Assembly (NCBI GenBank): GCA_900770335.1
Contig: CAAGKD010000056.1
Span: forward strand, 1-11,573
DNA from: an uncultured Sutterella sp.
GTDB taxonomy: Bacteria > Pseudomonadota > Gammaproteobacteria > Burkholderiales > Burkholderiaceae_F
Reading direction: 5' to 3'
DNA length: 11,573 nucleotides
Shown: piece after piece, positions 1 to 7,184 of the stretch
Layout of the letters: each line of letters starts with the position of its first letter
Numbering within the stretch: position 1 is the stretch's first letter
The notes under the pieces: model-generated
Seen by the model: the letters and a program-made list of their open reading frames with translations, nothing else
Told to the model about the DNA's origin: nothing
The model's database searches: none
Position numbers and translations under genes: made by a program

Positions 1-1390
1 CGCGCTCACCGCGGGCCCCGCCCGCGCCGAGACCGTCACGCGCTCGGTCCAGCCGCCCGACCTCACGCCCGAGATCACGGAGCTCGCGCGCCTGGGCAGC
101 TACACACCGAAGCACCGGAACGTCGCCCCCGACGACACGATCCTCTCGTTGCTCTCAAGCCTCGGCGTCAATGACGGCGAGGTGCTCTCGTTCCTCGAGA
201 GCACGCCCAGGCTCAAGCCTCTGCTGATGCTCCAGACCGGGCAGCACGTCGCCGCGGGCGTGACGGACTCGGGCGAGCTCGAGTACCTGCGGCTCTACCT
301 CGACGGGCCCAACCCCTCGGACGCGCGCACGATCGAGGTCTCGCGGATCGGCAGCGAGCTCATCGCGGACGTCCTCCCCTTCAGCTTCTCGACGATGGAG
401 ACCGTCGTCTCCGGACGGGGCGCGAAGGGCCTTGACGCAACGGCCGCCGCGCTCGACATTCCGGACGACGTCGCCGGACAGCTCCTCGAGGTCTGGGACG
501 GCGCGGACGACCCGGTGAGCGCGCTCACCGAGCGGAGCACCGTCCGGCTCGTCTATGAGCGCAAGTACGCCGACGGGCGGTTCGTGAGAAACGGGCGGCT
601 TCTCGCCGCGCAGATCATCGACGACGCGGGCGTGCACGAGGCCTTCTGGTTCTCCGACGGCCGCCACCCGGGGAGCTTCTACACGCTCGACGGACGCTCG
701 GCCTCGCAGACCTTCCTGCGCGTGCCGCTCGACATCAAGGACGTGAGCTCGGAGTTCGCGCCGCTGCGGCGCCACCCGATCACGGGCGTGCTGCGCCCGC
801 ACAACGGCACGGACCTGCGCGCCCCGATGGGCTCGCGGATCCTCGCGGCCGCCGACGGCCGCGTCACCCGCGTCGCCTACCAAGCGCGCGGCTACGGCAA
901 CTACGTCGAGATCGACCACGGCCTCGGCCGCAGGACCCTCTACGCGCACATGCAGCGCGTGCAGAAGGGGATCCGCGCCGGGATGCGCGTCGAGAAGGGC
1001 CAGCTCATCGGCCTCGTCGGCCGCACGGGCCTCGCCACGGGCCCTCACCTGCACTACGAGCTCATCATCGACGGCGTGCAGATCAATCCCGCCACCGCGG
1101 ACCTGCCGGACACGGAGAACCTCTCGGCCTACCAGCTCGCCAAGCTTCGCGCCCAGGCCCATCCCTTCGTGAAGCTCTTCGAAGAGACCGCGAAAAGCGA
1201 GGGCCTGCCCTCGCCTGAGCGGCTGATGGCCGAGGCCGCCGAACGCGCCGCCGCCGAGGCCGAGAGGGCTGCGGCAGAGGCGGGCGACGCTGCGCCGGCG
1301 GGCGGGCGCCTTCGCGCCGTCTCAAACGTCTCGAACGGCGTGAAGAGCTCCGGCGGGGGGACGGCCGCGCACATCAGGGCGGCGAAGTGA
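1..1390 (+). CDS. M23 family (LytM/OapA-type) cell-wall metallopeptidase, 5' end outside the window
   Basis: The reading frame is open from position 2, so the start lies upstream; the TTG at 149 is internal. The first visible residues (ALTAGPARA, then ETV) look like the end of a signal peptide with an AxA cleavage site, implying periplasmic export. A LysM/OapA-like segment (DTILSLLSSLGV) follows. Next comes the linker typical of Csd3/MepM-like peptidases, with GSFYTLDG and FLRVPLD. The C-terminal M23 domain has HNGTD (800-814), LYAHM and HLHYE (1046-1060), which supply the zinc-binding His, Asp and His and the catalytic His. Members cut peptide cross-links in murein. The last 75 or so residues are an Ala/Glu-rich probable helix (AEAAERAAAEAERAAAEAG) and are not part of the peptidase fold. 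The stop overlaps the proposed GTG start of anmK, so the two murein genes are probably co-translated. Family assignment is secure; cleavage specificity is not visible. Confidence 0.93.
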   Translation, partial: ALTAGPARAETVTRSVQPPDLTPEITELARLGSYTPKHRNVAPDDTILSLLSSLGVNDGEVLSFLESTPRLKPLLMLQTGQHVAAGVTDSGELEYLRLYLDGPNPSDARTIEVSRIGSELIADVLPFSFSTMETVVSGRGAKGLDATAAALDIPDDVAGQLLEVWDGADDPVSALTERSTVRLVYERKYADGRFVRNGRLLAAQIIDDAGVHEAFWFSDGRHPGSFYTLDGRSASQTFLRVPLDIKDVSSEFAPLRRHPITGVLRPHNGTDLRAPMGSRILAAADGRVTRVAYQARGYGNYVEIDHGLGRRTLYAHMQRVQKGIRAGMRVEKGQLIGLVGRTGLATGPHLHYELIIDGVQINPATADLPDTENLSAYQLAKLRAQAHPFVKLFEETAKSEGLPSPERLMAEAAERAAAEAERAAAEAGDAAPAGGRLRAVSNVSNGVKSSGGGTAAHIRAAK

Positions 1391-2565
1391 CGGGCGCGAT
1401 GATCACGATCGGCGTCATGTCCGGCACGAGCCTTGACGGCGCGGACGCCGTCGCGGTCCGGTTCACCCCCGGCCCGGCCGGCCGTTCGCCCGAGACGATC
1501 GAAACGCTCGACGCGGCGTCCCTGCCGATGCCCGCCGGACTTGGCGAGACGCTTCGCATGCTCGCCGTCGGAACGACGGACGAGATCGAGCGGATGGGCG
1601 AGGCGTCGGTTGCGCTCGCGGACCTCTATGCGGCCGTGACGGAGCGGCTCCTCGAGAAGCTCGCCCGCAGGGGCGTCGCCCGAACGGACGTCGCCGCGAT
1701 CGGCGTGCACGGCCAGACGATCCGGCACCGCCCGGAGAAGGGCTTCACGCTGCAGCTCAACCACCCCGCGCGCGTCGCGGAGCTCACGGGCATCCCCGTC
1801 GCCGCGGACTTTCGCGCGCGCGACGTCGCCGCCGGAGGCGAGGGCGCCCCGCTTGTTCCGGCCTTCCACGCCAAAGTCTTCTCGTGCGGCGTCCCGCGGG
1901 TGATCCTCAACGTCGGCGGCATCGCCAACGTGACGCTTCTGCCGCCTCGCTGCGACGGCGGCGGCGACGGCGCGGTCCTCGGGTTCGACACGGGCCCGGG
2001 GAACATGCTCCTCGACCACTGGATGCGCCTTGCGACGGGCGAGGCGCTCGACCGCAACGGCGCCTTCGCCGCGACGGGACGCGTTCTCCCGGGACTCCTG
2101 AGCAAGTGCCTCGCGGATCCCTACTTCGCCCTTCCCCCGCCGAAGTCGACGGGCCGGGAGCTTTTCTCGCCCCTCTGGCTCAAGCGGCGACTCGCCGAGG
2201 CCCGCGCGGACTTTCCCAGAGAAAGGCAGAGGCCCCAGGACGTCGCCGCGACGCTCACCGAGCTCACCGCCCGGACGGTCGCGGAGGCGATCGCGCGGAC
2301 GCTTCCCGGGTGCCGCGAAACGCTCGTCTGCGGCGGAGGCGCCCTCAACGCGCACCTGATGCGCAGGCTCGAGGAGAACCTCCTCGCGCGGCTTCCCGGG
2401 ACGGCGGTCCGCTCCACGGCCGAAGCGGGGCTCGACCCGATGGCCGTCGAGGGCGCAGCCTTCGCCTGGCTCGCCCGGGCGCTTCTCCTTGGGCTCCCGG
2501 GAAACCTCCCGGCGGTGACTGGCGCCGCGGGGCCGAGGATCCTTGGGGCCCTCTACCCCGCCTGA
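1387..2565 (+). CDS. anmK: anhydro-N-acetylmuramic acid kinase
   Basis: This cytoplasmic murein-recycling enzyme converts 1,6-anhydro-MurNAc plus ATP to MurNAc-6-phosphate. The 392-residue product has the usual family length. Visible motifs are the phosphate loop GVMSGTSLDGAD (residues 9-20), GVHGQTIRHRP (106-116), RARDVAAGGEGAPLVP (143-158, whose Asp146 I take to be the catalytic base from family knowledge), NVGGIANVT (175-183), GFDTGPGNMLLD (199-210), PPKSTGRELFSP (251-262) and CGGGALNAHLM (315-325). The GTG at 1387 overlaps the upstream peptidase stop (GTGA) and has AGG about 7 nt before it; the ATG at 1399 (MITIGVMSG) is a conservative alternative without a good ribosome site. The pairing with an M23 hydrolase fits a cut-and-recycle unit. 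It converges on erpA. Confidence 0.96.
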   Translation: MTGAMITIGVMSGTSLDGADAVAVRFTPGPAGRSPETIETLDAASLPMPAGLGETLRMLAVGTTDEIERMGEASVALADLYAAVTERLLEKLARRGVARTDVAAIGVHGQTIRHRPEKGFTLQLNHPARVAELTGIPVAADFRARDVAAGGEGAPLVPAFHAKVFSCGVPRVILNVGGIANVTLLPPRCDGGGDGAVLGFDTGPGNMLLDHWMRLATGEALDRNGAFAATGRVLPGLLSKCLADPYFALPPPKSTGRELFSPLWLKRRLAEARADFPRERQRPQDVAATLTELTARTVAEAIARTLPGCRETLVCGGGALNAHLMRRLEENLLARLPGTAVRSTAEAGLDPMAVEGAAFAWLARALLLGLPGNLPAVTGAAGPRILGALYPA

Positions 2566-2605
2566 GCTTCGGAAGTCCCCGAACCGAATCGCCGGAAAAG
2601 AGAAA

Positions 2606-2648
2606 AAGGCCGGGCGCCCTTCGATTTCGAAGAGGCGCTTCCGGCCTT
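2606..2648 (-). terminator. intrinsic terminator downstream of erpA
   Basis: The arms AAGGCCGG-GCGCC-CTTCG and CGAAG-A-GGCGC-TT-CCGGCCTT pair around an ATTT loop. Read on the minus strand, the hairpin is followed by TTTTTCTCTTTT, so it terminates erpA about 50 nt after its stop. There is no T-run on the plus side, so it is not a clear terminator for the converging anmK. Confidence 0.75.
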
Positions 2649-2660
2649 GCCCTGCCTGCA

Positions 2661-2678
2661 GGGAGCCTGCAGGCTCCC
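2661..2678. repeat. 18-bp perfect palindrome between the anmK and erpA ends
   Basis: GGGAGCC-TGCA-GGCTCCC is self-complementary. It lies between the converging gene ends and directly beside the erpA terminator. It could act as a second stem in either direction, for instance stabilising the anmK 3' end, but it lacks a T-run. Confidence 0.5.
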
Positions 2679-2696
2679 TTGCGCTCACGAGCGCGA

Positions 2697-3086
2697 TCAG
2701 ACGCTGAAGGAGGACCCGCAGCCGCAGGTCGTCACCGCGTTGGGGTTGTCGATCACGAACTGCTCGCCCGAGAGGCCTTCCTTGTAGTCAATCTTGGCGC
2801 CGACCAGGTACTGGTAGCTCATCGAGTCGATGAGCAGCTTCACGCCGCCCTTCTCCATCACGGCGTCGTCGTCGTTCTGCGTCTCGTCGAAGGTGAAGCC
2901 GTACTGAAAGCCCGCGCAGCCGCCGCCCTGCACGAAGACACGCAGCATCAGGCTCGGATTGCCCTCCTCCTCCATGAGCTGGCGCACCTTCGCCACTGCG
3001 GCGTCGGTGAAGGTGATCGGTTCCGGCATCAGCTCTGGGGCCTGGGCTTCCTGGGCCGCATCGGCCGTCGTCGTCGCTTCGGTCAT
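2697..3086 (-). CDS. erpA: iron-sulfur cluster insertion protein (A-type carrier)
   Basis: A-type carrier that delivers Fe-S clusters from the assembly scaffold to apoproteins. The 129-residue protein carries the three ligand cysteines of HesB/IscA proteins: Cys57 in GGGCAGFQYGF, and Cys121 and Cys123 in TTCGCGSSFSV at the C-terminus. The core is preceded by about 20 Ala/Glu/Thr-rich residues, a little longer than usual. The ATG at 3086 has AAGGA about 9 nt upstream. IscA is the main alternative; ErpA is preferred because this gene habitually sits beside anmK and rpsI in Burkholderiales. It is followed by its own terminator and preceded by an intergenic region with a candidate promoter and operator, so it is probably monocistronic. 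Confidence 0.93.
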   Translation of the reverse strand: MTEATTTADAAQEAQAPELMPEPITFTDAAVAKVRQLMEEEGNPSLMLRVFVQGGGCAGFQYGFTFDETQNDDDAVMEKGGVKLLIDSMSYQYLVGAKIDYKEGLSGEQFVIDNPNAVTTCGCGSSFSV

Positions 3087-3175
3087 TCGAATGTGTCCTT
3101 GGTGTGTGCGGTTCGCTCGTCGTCCGGGGGTTCCGGATCGGACTCGGGCTGCATCGCCTTGTTCTGAAGGCGTTC

Positions 3176-3203
3176 ATCCTACACCAGGCGCAGGGAAACG
3201 CAA
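3176..3203 (-). promoter_or_regulatory. candidate erpA promoter
   Basis: On the minus strand TTGCGT (3203-3198) and TAGGAT (3181-3176) are separated by 16 nt. The -10 matches 4 of 6 consensus positions, the -35 only the TTG. Initiation would give a leader of about 80 nt. This is modest evidence, supported mainly by position. Confidence 0.35.
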
Positions 3204-3213
3204 GGGGTTTCCC
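3193..3213. promoter_or_regulatory. inverted repeat over the erpA -35 region, possible operator
   Basis: GGGAAAC and GTTTCCC form a perfect 7-bp inverted repeat with a 7-nt spacer, and a third half-site (GGGAAA) lies at 3216-3221. It covers the candidate -35. Read on the minus strand the centre is AAACCCCTTGCGTTT. This fits 14 of 15 positions of the left part of the E. coli IscR type-2 motif as I remember it (AWARCCCYTSNGTTT), but the right part fits poorly. Regulation by an IscR-like protein would make sense for erpA; this is inference. Confidence 0.35.
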
Positions 3214-3264
3214 TCGGGAAATGGCGCGCGGACGAAGCCGGCGGTTCCAGGCAGCGGATGCATG

Positions 3265-3299
3265 AAAAAACCGCCCGGATCCCGAAGGATGACGGACGG
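3265..3299 (-). terminator. intrinsic terminator of the rplM-rpsI operon
   Basis: On the minus strand the stem pairs CCGTCCG with CGGGCGG and ATCC with GGAT around a TTCG tetraloop, and is followed at once by TTTTTT. It is about 70 nt past the rpsI stop and separates the ribosomal operon from erpA. Confidence 0.88.
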
Positions 3300-3320
3300 T
3301 ATTTCCGGATCTCCTCGGAA

Positions 3321-3351
3321 GGGATTCCTCCGCGAAAGCGGGAGGAGTCCC
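3321..3351 (-). terminator. second hairpin after rpsI
   Basis: GGGATTCCTCC and GGAGGAGTCCC pair almost perfectly (one G-T) around GCGAAAGCG. It lies about 20 nt past the rpsI stop and has no T-run. It may be a 3'-end stabilising stem or auxiliary terminator ahead of the T-tailed one at 3265-3299. Confidence 0.45.
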
Positions 3352-3370
3352 TCCGGAGATGCGCGAGCGA

Positions 3371-3763
3371 TCAGCGCTTGCTGAACTGCTTGGCGCGGCG
3401 GGCCTTGCGAAGACCAACCTTCTTGCGCTCCACCTCGCGGGCGTCGCGCGTGACGAGGCCGGCGTTCGACAGAACCGACTTGAGGCCGGCGTCGTAGTCG
3501 ATGAGGGCGCGGGTAATGCCGTGACGAACGGCGCCGGCCTGGCCGGACTCACCGCCGCCGATGACGTTGACCATGATGTCGAACGTCTCGACGTTCTCGG
3601 TGAGCTGAAGCGGCTGCATGACGACCATGCGGCCCGTCTCACGATGGAAGTACTGGTCGAGCGGACGGCCGTTGATCACGATCTTGCCCGTGCCGCGCTT
3701 GATGAAGACGCGGGCGACGGAGCTCTTGCGACGGCCGGTGCCGTAGTTGTAGTTGCCGATCAT
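3371..3763 (-). CDS. rpsI: 30S ribosomal protein S9
   Basis: Small-subunit protein whose basic C-terminal tail reaches the P-site tRNA. The 130 residues match the family length. Recognisable parts are YGTGRRKSSVARVF (residues 7-20), INGRPLDQYF (30-39), GGGESGQAGAVRHGITRAL, and the tail ending QFSKR, which preserves the universal Lys-Arg terminus. The ATG at 3763 has AGAGG about 10 nt upstream. It starts 16 nt after rplM, forming the conserved L13-S9 pair. Nothing is unusual. Confidence 0.98.
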   Translation of the reverse strand: MIGNYNYGTGRRKSSVARVFIKRGTGKIVINGRPLDQYFHRETGRMVVMQPLQLTENVETFDIMVNVIGGGESGQAGAVRHGITRALIDYDAGLKSVLSNAGLVTRDAREVERKKVGLRKARRAKQFSKR

Positions 3764-3779
3764 TTTTTAGAAGCCTCTG

Positions 3780-4208
3780 TTAGAGATCCAGAACCTTGGG
3801 CTGCTGAGCAGTGTGCGGATGCTCGGCGCCGGCGTAGATCTTGAGCTTCTTGATCATCGCGTAGCCGAGGGGTCCCTTCGGAAGCATGCCCTTAACGGCG
3901 ATCTCGAGCGCACGGCCCGGGTGCTTCGCCTGCATGTCGCGGAAGGTGGTCTCATAGATGCCGCCGGGATAGCCCGTGTGACGGTAGTACGTCTTCTTCG
4001 TCGCCTTTTCAGCGGAGAGGACGAGCTTGTCAGCGTTGATCACGACGATGAAATCGCCCGTGTCGACGTGCGGAGTGAATTCGGGCTTGTGCTTGCCGCG
4101 CAGGCGCAGCGCGATCTCGCTGGCCAGACGGCCGAGCACCTTTTCACTGGCATCGACCACGAACCAGTCGCGCTTAACCTCAAGCGGCTTGGCCGAGAAG
4201 GTCTTCAT
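3780..4208 (-). CDS. rplM: 50S ribosomal protein L13
   Basis: Early-assembly protein of the large subunit. Starting at the ATG at 4208 gives MKTFSAKPLEVKRDW and 142 residues, the usual size. An in-frame GTG at 4217 would add three residues but lies inside the Shine-Dalgarno region (TTAGGTGAACGCA), so it is rejected. Conserved blocks are VVDASEKVLGRLAS, HVDTGDFIVVINADK, YRHTGYPGGIYETTF, and AVKGMLPKGPLGYAM with the C-terminal HPHTAQQP. It is first in the rplM-rpsI operon and preceded by a promoter and a long structured leader. Confidence 0.98.
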   Translation of the reverse strand: MKTFSAKPLEVKRDWFVVDASEKVLGRLASEIALRLRGKHKPEFTPHVDTGDFIVVINADKLVLSAEKATKKTYYRHTGYPGGIYETTFRDMQAKHPGRALEIAVKGMLPKGPLGYAMIKKLKIYAGAEHPHTAQQPKVLDL

Positions 4209-4254
4209 TGCGTTCACCTAAATGGTTGCTTGCGAGAAAGAAGGCTCACGCCCA

Positions 4255-4353
4255 GTTCCGCGCCCGGATGGCGCCGGTCCCGGAACCTGCTGCCAGGCCG
4301 CGAGCCTCTCGCTCTGAATTTGGATCATGCCGCGCGCGTTCTCGCCGCGCGGC
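4255..4353 (-). promoter_or_regulatory. structured 5' leader of rplM-rpsI
   Basis: The inferred transcript begins near 4442, giving an untranslated leader of about 230 nt. It contains three visible stems: GCCGCGCG/CGCGCGGC around a 9-nt loop (4329-4353), GCGAG/CTCGC (4300-4312), and GTTCCG/CGGAAC enclosing an inner GCGCC/GGCGC stem (4255-4286). Leaders of ribosomal-protein operons often bind one of their own products. Autoregulation by L13 or S9 is therefore possible but not shown here. Together with the promoter this accounts for most of the gene-free stretch 4209-4532. Confidence 0.4.
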
Positions 4354-4448
4354 GTCTTGCGTCTTGACGGGGATGCCCTTTGCGACGGCGCCAGTGGAAA
4401 CCAGATGGGGTAAGCAATCCGCCTCGGACAATTCGGTCAAGGGTGCGG

Positions 4449-4478
4449 ATTTTACTCATGCGGACGGACGCGTGTCCA
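4449..4478 (-). promoter_or_regulatory. sigma-70 type promoter of rplM-rpsI
   Basis: On the minus strand TGGACA (4478-4473, 5 of 6 to TTGACA) and TAAAAT (4454-4449, 5 of 6 to TATAAT) are separated by 18 nt. This is the best promoter in the window. Transcription would begin near 4442, about 55 nt beyond the end of the MarC gene. Confidence 0.7.
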
Positions 4479-4532
4479 GCGGACGGGGGTATTTTTTTCG
4501 CCGTTCATCCGCGCTCGCTGCCCTCACCGTCC

Positions 4533-5132
4533 TCACCGCAGGGACTCGACGTAGACCGCGAACCCCGAGAGGAACATCTGCGTGGCCATCATCGCGAGAA
4601 GCAGTCCCGTGAGACGCTCGAAGGCGAGCGTGAGCTTCTCGCCCAGGTGCCGCTCGAGCCAGTCCGCGGAGGCGAGCACGAGGAAGGTGACCGCGCAGGT
4701 GATGACGACGACCGCGGCCCATTCTGTCATGCGGCCGGGCTCCTTGGCAGCGAGCATCATGATCGTCGCCAAGGTCGAGGGGCCGGCGATCGCCGGGACG
4801 GCGAGCGGAACAATGAGCGGCTCGCCCCCGGGCGTGTCGCCGAAGACGCCCTCCTTTGTCGGGAAGACCATGCGGATCGCCATCAGCATGACGATCACGG
4901 AGCCTCCGATCGAGAGCGCCGCCTCGGAGAGGCCGATCGCCGCGAGGAAGGGCTTGCCGAAGAACATCGCCAGCAGGAGCAGCCCCATCGCGATGGCGCA
5001 CTCCCGGAAGAGCACCTTCACGCGCCGGTTGTTCGGCACGCTCTTCATGCAGGCGATCGTGATCGGGATGTTGCCGAAGGGGTCGGCCATCAGGACCATC
5101 AGGATGAGGCCGCCCCAGAAGGTGTATTCCAT
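4533..5132 (-). CDS. MarC family (YhgN-like) integral membrane protein
   Basis: The 199-residue protein is almost entirely hydrophobic, with about six membrane segments. Family features are MADPFGNIPI (residues 15-24), FRECAIAMGLLLLAMFFG (42-59), SIGGSVIVMLMAIRMVFP (74-91), GGEPLIVPLAVPAIAGPS (102-119) and GLLLAMMATQMFLSG (176-190). It most resembles E. coli YhgN as I remember it. Family members are inner-membrane proteins of unknown transport function; despite the name, a role in multiple antibiotic resistance is not supported. The start is the ATG at 5132 because AGGAGA lies 6 nt upstream; the longer frame from TTG at 5156 includes that ribosome site. It follows glpD by 141 nt with a terminator hairpin between. 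Confidence 0.92.
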   Translation of the reverse strand: MEYTFWGGLILMVLMADPFGNIPITIACMKSVPNNRRVKVLFRECAIAMGLLLLAMFFGKPFLAAIGLSEAALSIGGSVIVMLMAIRMVFPTKEGVFGDTPGGEPLIVPLAVPAIAGPSTLATIMMLAAKEPGRMTEWAAVVVITCAVTFLVLASADWLERHLGEKLTLAFERLTGLLLAMMATQMFLSGFAVYVESLR

Positions 5133-5169
5133 GATGAATCTCCTCGAAAAAAGCAATTCGCTGAAAACG

Positions 5170-5203
5170 CGAGGGCCCGCCTCGGGAAGGAGGCGGGCCC
5201 TCG
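5170..5203 (-). terminator. intrinsic terminator downstream of glpD
   Basis: A perfect 14-bp stem (CGAGGGCCCGCCTC with GAGGCGGGCCCTCG) encloses a 6-nt loop. On the minus strand it is followed by CGTTTTC. It lies about 70 nt past the glpD stop and only about 38 nt before the MarC start, so it separates the glp operon from marC or attenuates read-through into it. Confidence 0.72.
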
Positions 5204-5273
5204 GAAGCGGATCATCTCACCCTTGCGGCGGCGCACGCCTCAGGGAAAGCGAGCCGTCCGCGGCCTTTGCCGG

Positions 5274-7184
5274 TCAGTCGGTCCAGCCGTCCTTCCTGGC
5301 GTCCTTTTCAGCAGCCTTCTCCCCGCGCGCGACCTCAAAGTCGCGCGCCAAGGCGTCAAGCTCCGCGGCGGCGCTCTCGATCGCCGTCTCGACGCGTTCG
5401 AGCGCCGGATCGGTCCCTTCGGCAGGAGCTGCCGGAGCGCCCACGAGAGCGCTGGGAGTGGAGGCCGGAGCCTCCGGCGCGGCGTCAGCCGCTTGCGCCG
5501 CCCCCGGCGCCTTCTCCTCGGAGGCGTCTTCGGGGACCGCTTCAGGGGCCTTTTCAAAGGACGCTTCGGCAACGGCCGCAACGGCCGCCGCAGGGGCCGT
5601 CTCGACCGCCTTCGGCTCGGGCTGAGCCGGCGCGGCCGTCTCAGTTGATTGAGCTGCCTGCTGCGCCTCCTCGGGAGCTTCCGGAACGAGCTCGAGCTCA
5701 TAGGGCTCGCCCTTCATCGCGGCCTCGACGATCGGCAGGAGCTTTGCGGTGCGCTCGGCGTTCATCTGCCCGAGGCGCAGGCGGCGGAAGAGCACGTCCT
5801 CGGCCGTGAGCGCGCCCTCGCAGTCGCGGCAGTGGAGCGCGTAGGCGACGACGTCGGCGTCGGCCCCGGGGCCCTTCGCGGCCGCGGCCTCGATCGCCTC
5901 GGGATCGAACGCGTCGTCATGCACGATCGGCAGGGTCTTCGTCACGCACAGGCGCGGCGCGACGAGGTGGCGCTTCGTCGCCTCGAGCATCGCGTCCTCG
6001 GCCATGCGGCGGTAGGACGTCCACTTGCCGCCCGCGACGGTGATCATGTTGCCGAACTCCGGAATCACGGCGTGCGTGCGCGAGGCCTGGGCGGTCGAGC
6101 CGCCCTCGGGGCCGCGCAGGAGCGGACGCAGGCCCGCGAAGGATGCGCGCACGTCGGCGCGCGAGAGCGGACGCGAGAGATATCCCGCGGCCGTCTCGAG
6201 GAGGAAGTCGATCTCCTCGTCGGCGGGAAGCGGATTCATGTCGGGCTCGCGCTGCTCGACGTCGGTCGTGCCGACGAGCGTCATGCCGTGCCAGGGAATG
6301 CAGAAGAGCACGCGCCCGTCGCGGGTCTTCGGGATGAGCATGCCCGACTCGCCGGGCAGGAACTCGCGGTCAAGGAGAATGTGCGAGCCGCGCGAGCAGC
6401 GCAGGAGGAGCGGCGCCTCCGGATCGACCATCCTGCGGACGCGGTCCGCCCAGACGCCCGCGCAGTTGAAGACCGCGCGGGCGCGGATGCGCAGGCTCTC
6501 GCCCGTGACCTTGTCCTCGGCCGTGACGGACTGAATGAGGCCGCCCGTGCGCTCGATCGCGGTGACGGGCATGTAGTTCACCGCCGCGGCGCCGTGCGTC
6601 ACGGCCGTGCGAACGAGCGCGACGCCGAGGCGCGCGTCGTCGAACTGCGCGTCATGGAACTCGACGCCCCCGAGGAGCCCCTCGGTGCGAACGCCCGGCA
6701 GGCGCTTCGCGGCCTCGTCGGCCTTGAGCAGGCGCGTGCGGCCGAGCGAGGCGGCGCCCGCCATGGCCGCGTAGAGGCCGAGGCCAGCGGCGTAGATCTC
6801 CCGCTCCCACTTCCTGAAGCACGGCAGCACGAAGGACTCGGCGTGCACGAGGTGAGGGGCGTTCGCGATGAGCACGCGCCGCTCGTGGAGCGCCTCGGAG
6901 ACGAGCCCCCAGTCGCGGGGGTTCTTCATGTAGCGCACGCCGCCGTGGATGAGCTTCGTCGAGCGCGACGAGGTGCCCGCGGTGAAGTCCTGCGCGTCAA
7001 GAAGGAGCGTCGAGAGCCCGCGCGAGGCTGCGTCGACCGCGATGCCCGCGCCCGTGGCGCCGGCGCCGATGATGACGACGTCCCAGAGAGGGTCGGCCTT
7101 CACCCGGGCGAGCGCATCGGCGCGTGAGACGGGAGCGACGGGGGGCGTCTGCTCTGCGGGGGTCTGGTTCTTTGCTTCAGTCAT
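5274..7184 (-). CDS. glpD: FAD-dependent glycerol-3-phosphate dehydrogenase with long C-terminal extension
   Basis: Oxidises sn-glycerol-3-phosphate to dihydroxyacetone phosphate at the inner face of the membrane, passing electrons to quinone. Family features: a dinucleotide-binding loop DVVIIGAGATGAGIA (residues 35-49), GTSSRSTKLIHGGVRY (70-85), NCAGVWADRV (240-249), SRGSHILLD (264-272), IPWHGMTLVGTTD (296-308), FAGLRPLL (349-356), GGKWTSYRRMAEDA (385-398) and the DAO_C helical domain to about 497. E. coli GlpD is about 500 residues. Here 636 residues result from an N-terminal extension of about 30 and a tail of about 135 residues (500-636) rich in Ala, Glu and Pro, ending in a probable charged helix (DALARDFEVARGEKAAEKDA). 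The ATG at 7184 overlaps the glpK stop (ATGACTGA) with no clear ribosome site, implying translational coupling. The tail's function is unknown. Confidence 0.96.
   Translation of the reverse strand: MTEAKNQTPAEQTPPVAPVSRADALARVKADPLWDVVIIGAGATGAGIAVDAASRGLSTLLLDAQDFTAGTSSRSTKLIHGGVRYMKNPRDWGLVSEALHERRVLIANAPHLVHAESFVLPCFRKWEREIYAAGLGLYAAMAGAASLGRTRLLKADEAAKRLPGVRTEGLLGGVEFHDAQFDDARLGVALVRTAVTHGAAAVNYMPVTAIERTGGLIQSVTAEDKVTGESLRIRARAVFNCAGVWADRVRRMVDPEAPLLLRCSRGSHILLDREFLPGESGMLIPKTRDGRVLFCIPWHGMTLVGTTDVEQREPDMNPLPADEEIDFLLETAAGYLSRPLSRADVRASFAGLRPLLRGPEGGSTAQASRTHAVIPEFGNMITVAGGKWTSYRRMAEDAMLEATKRHLVAPRLCVTKTLPIVHDDAFDPEAIEAAAAKGPGADADVVAYALHCRDCEGALTAEDVLFRRLRLGQMNAERTAKLLPIVEAAMKGEPYELELVPEAPEEAQQAAQSTETAAPAQPEPKAVETAPAAAVAAVAEASFEKAPEAVPEDASEEKAPGAAQAADAAPEAPASTPSALVGAPAAPAEGTDPALERVETAIESAAAELDALARDFEVARGEKAAEKDARKDGWTD

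Noticed and set aside
155..2688. Long minus-strand open frames (335 and 519 codons) opposite the peptidase and anmK
   Set aside because: They lie antisense to secure genes, and their composition (Arg/Ala/Gly/Glu/Pro) is what G+C-rich codon bias produces on the opposite strand; no ribosome sites or family motifs.
4470..4498. GTCC-AGC-GGAC followed by seven T on the plus strand, as a terminator
   Set aside because: The stem is only 4 bp and no plus-strand gene lies upstream; the region is better explained as the rplM promoter.
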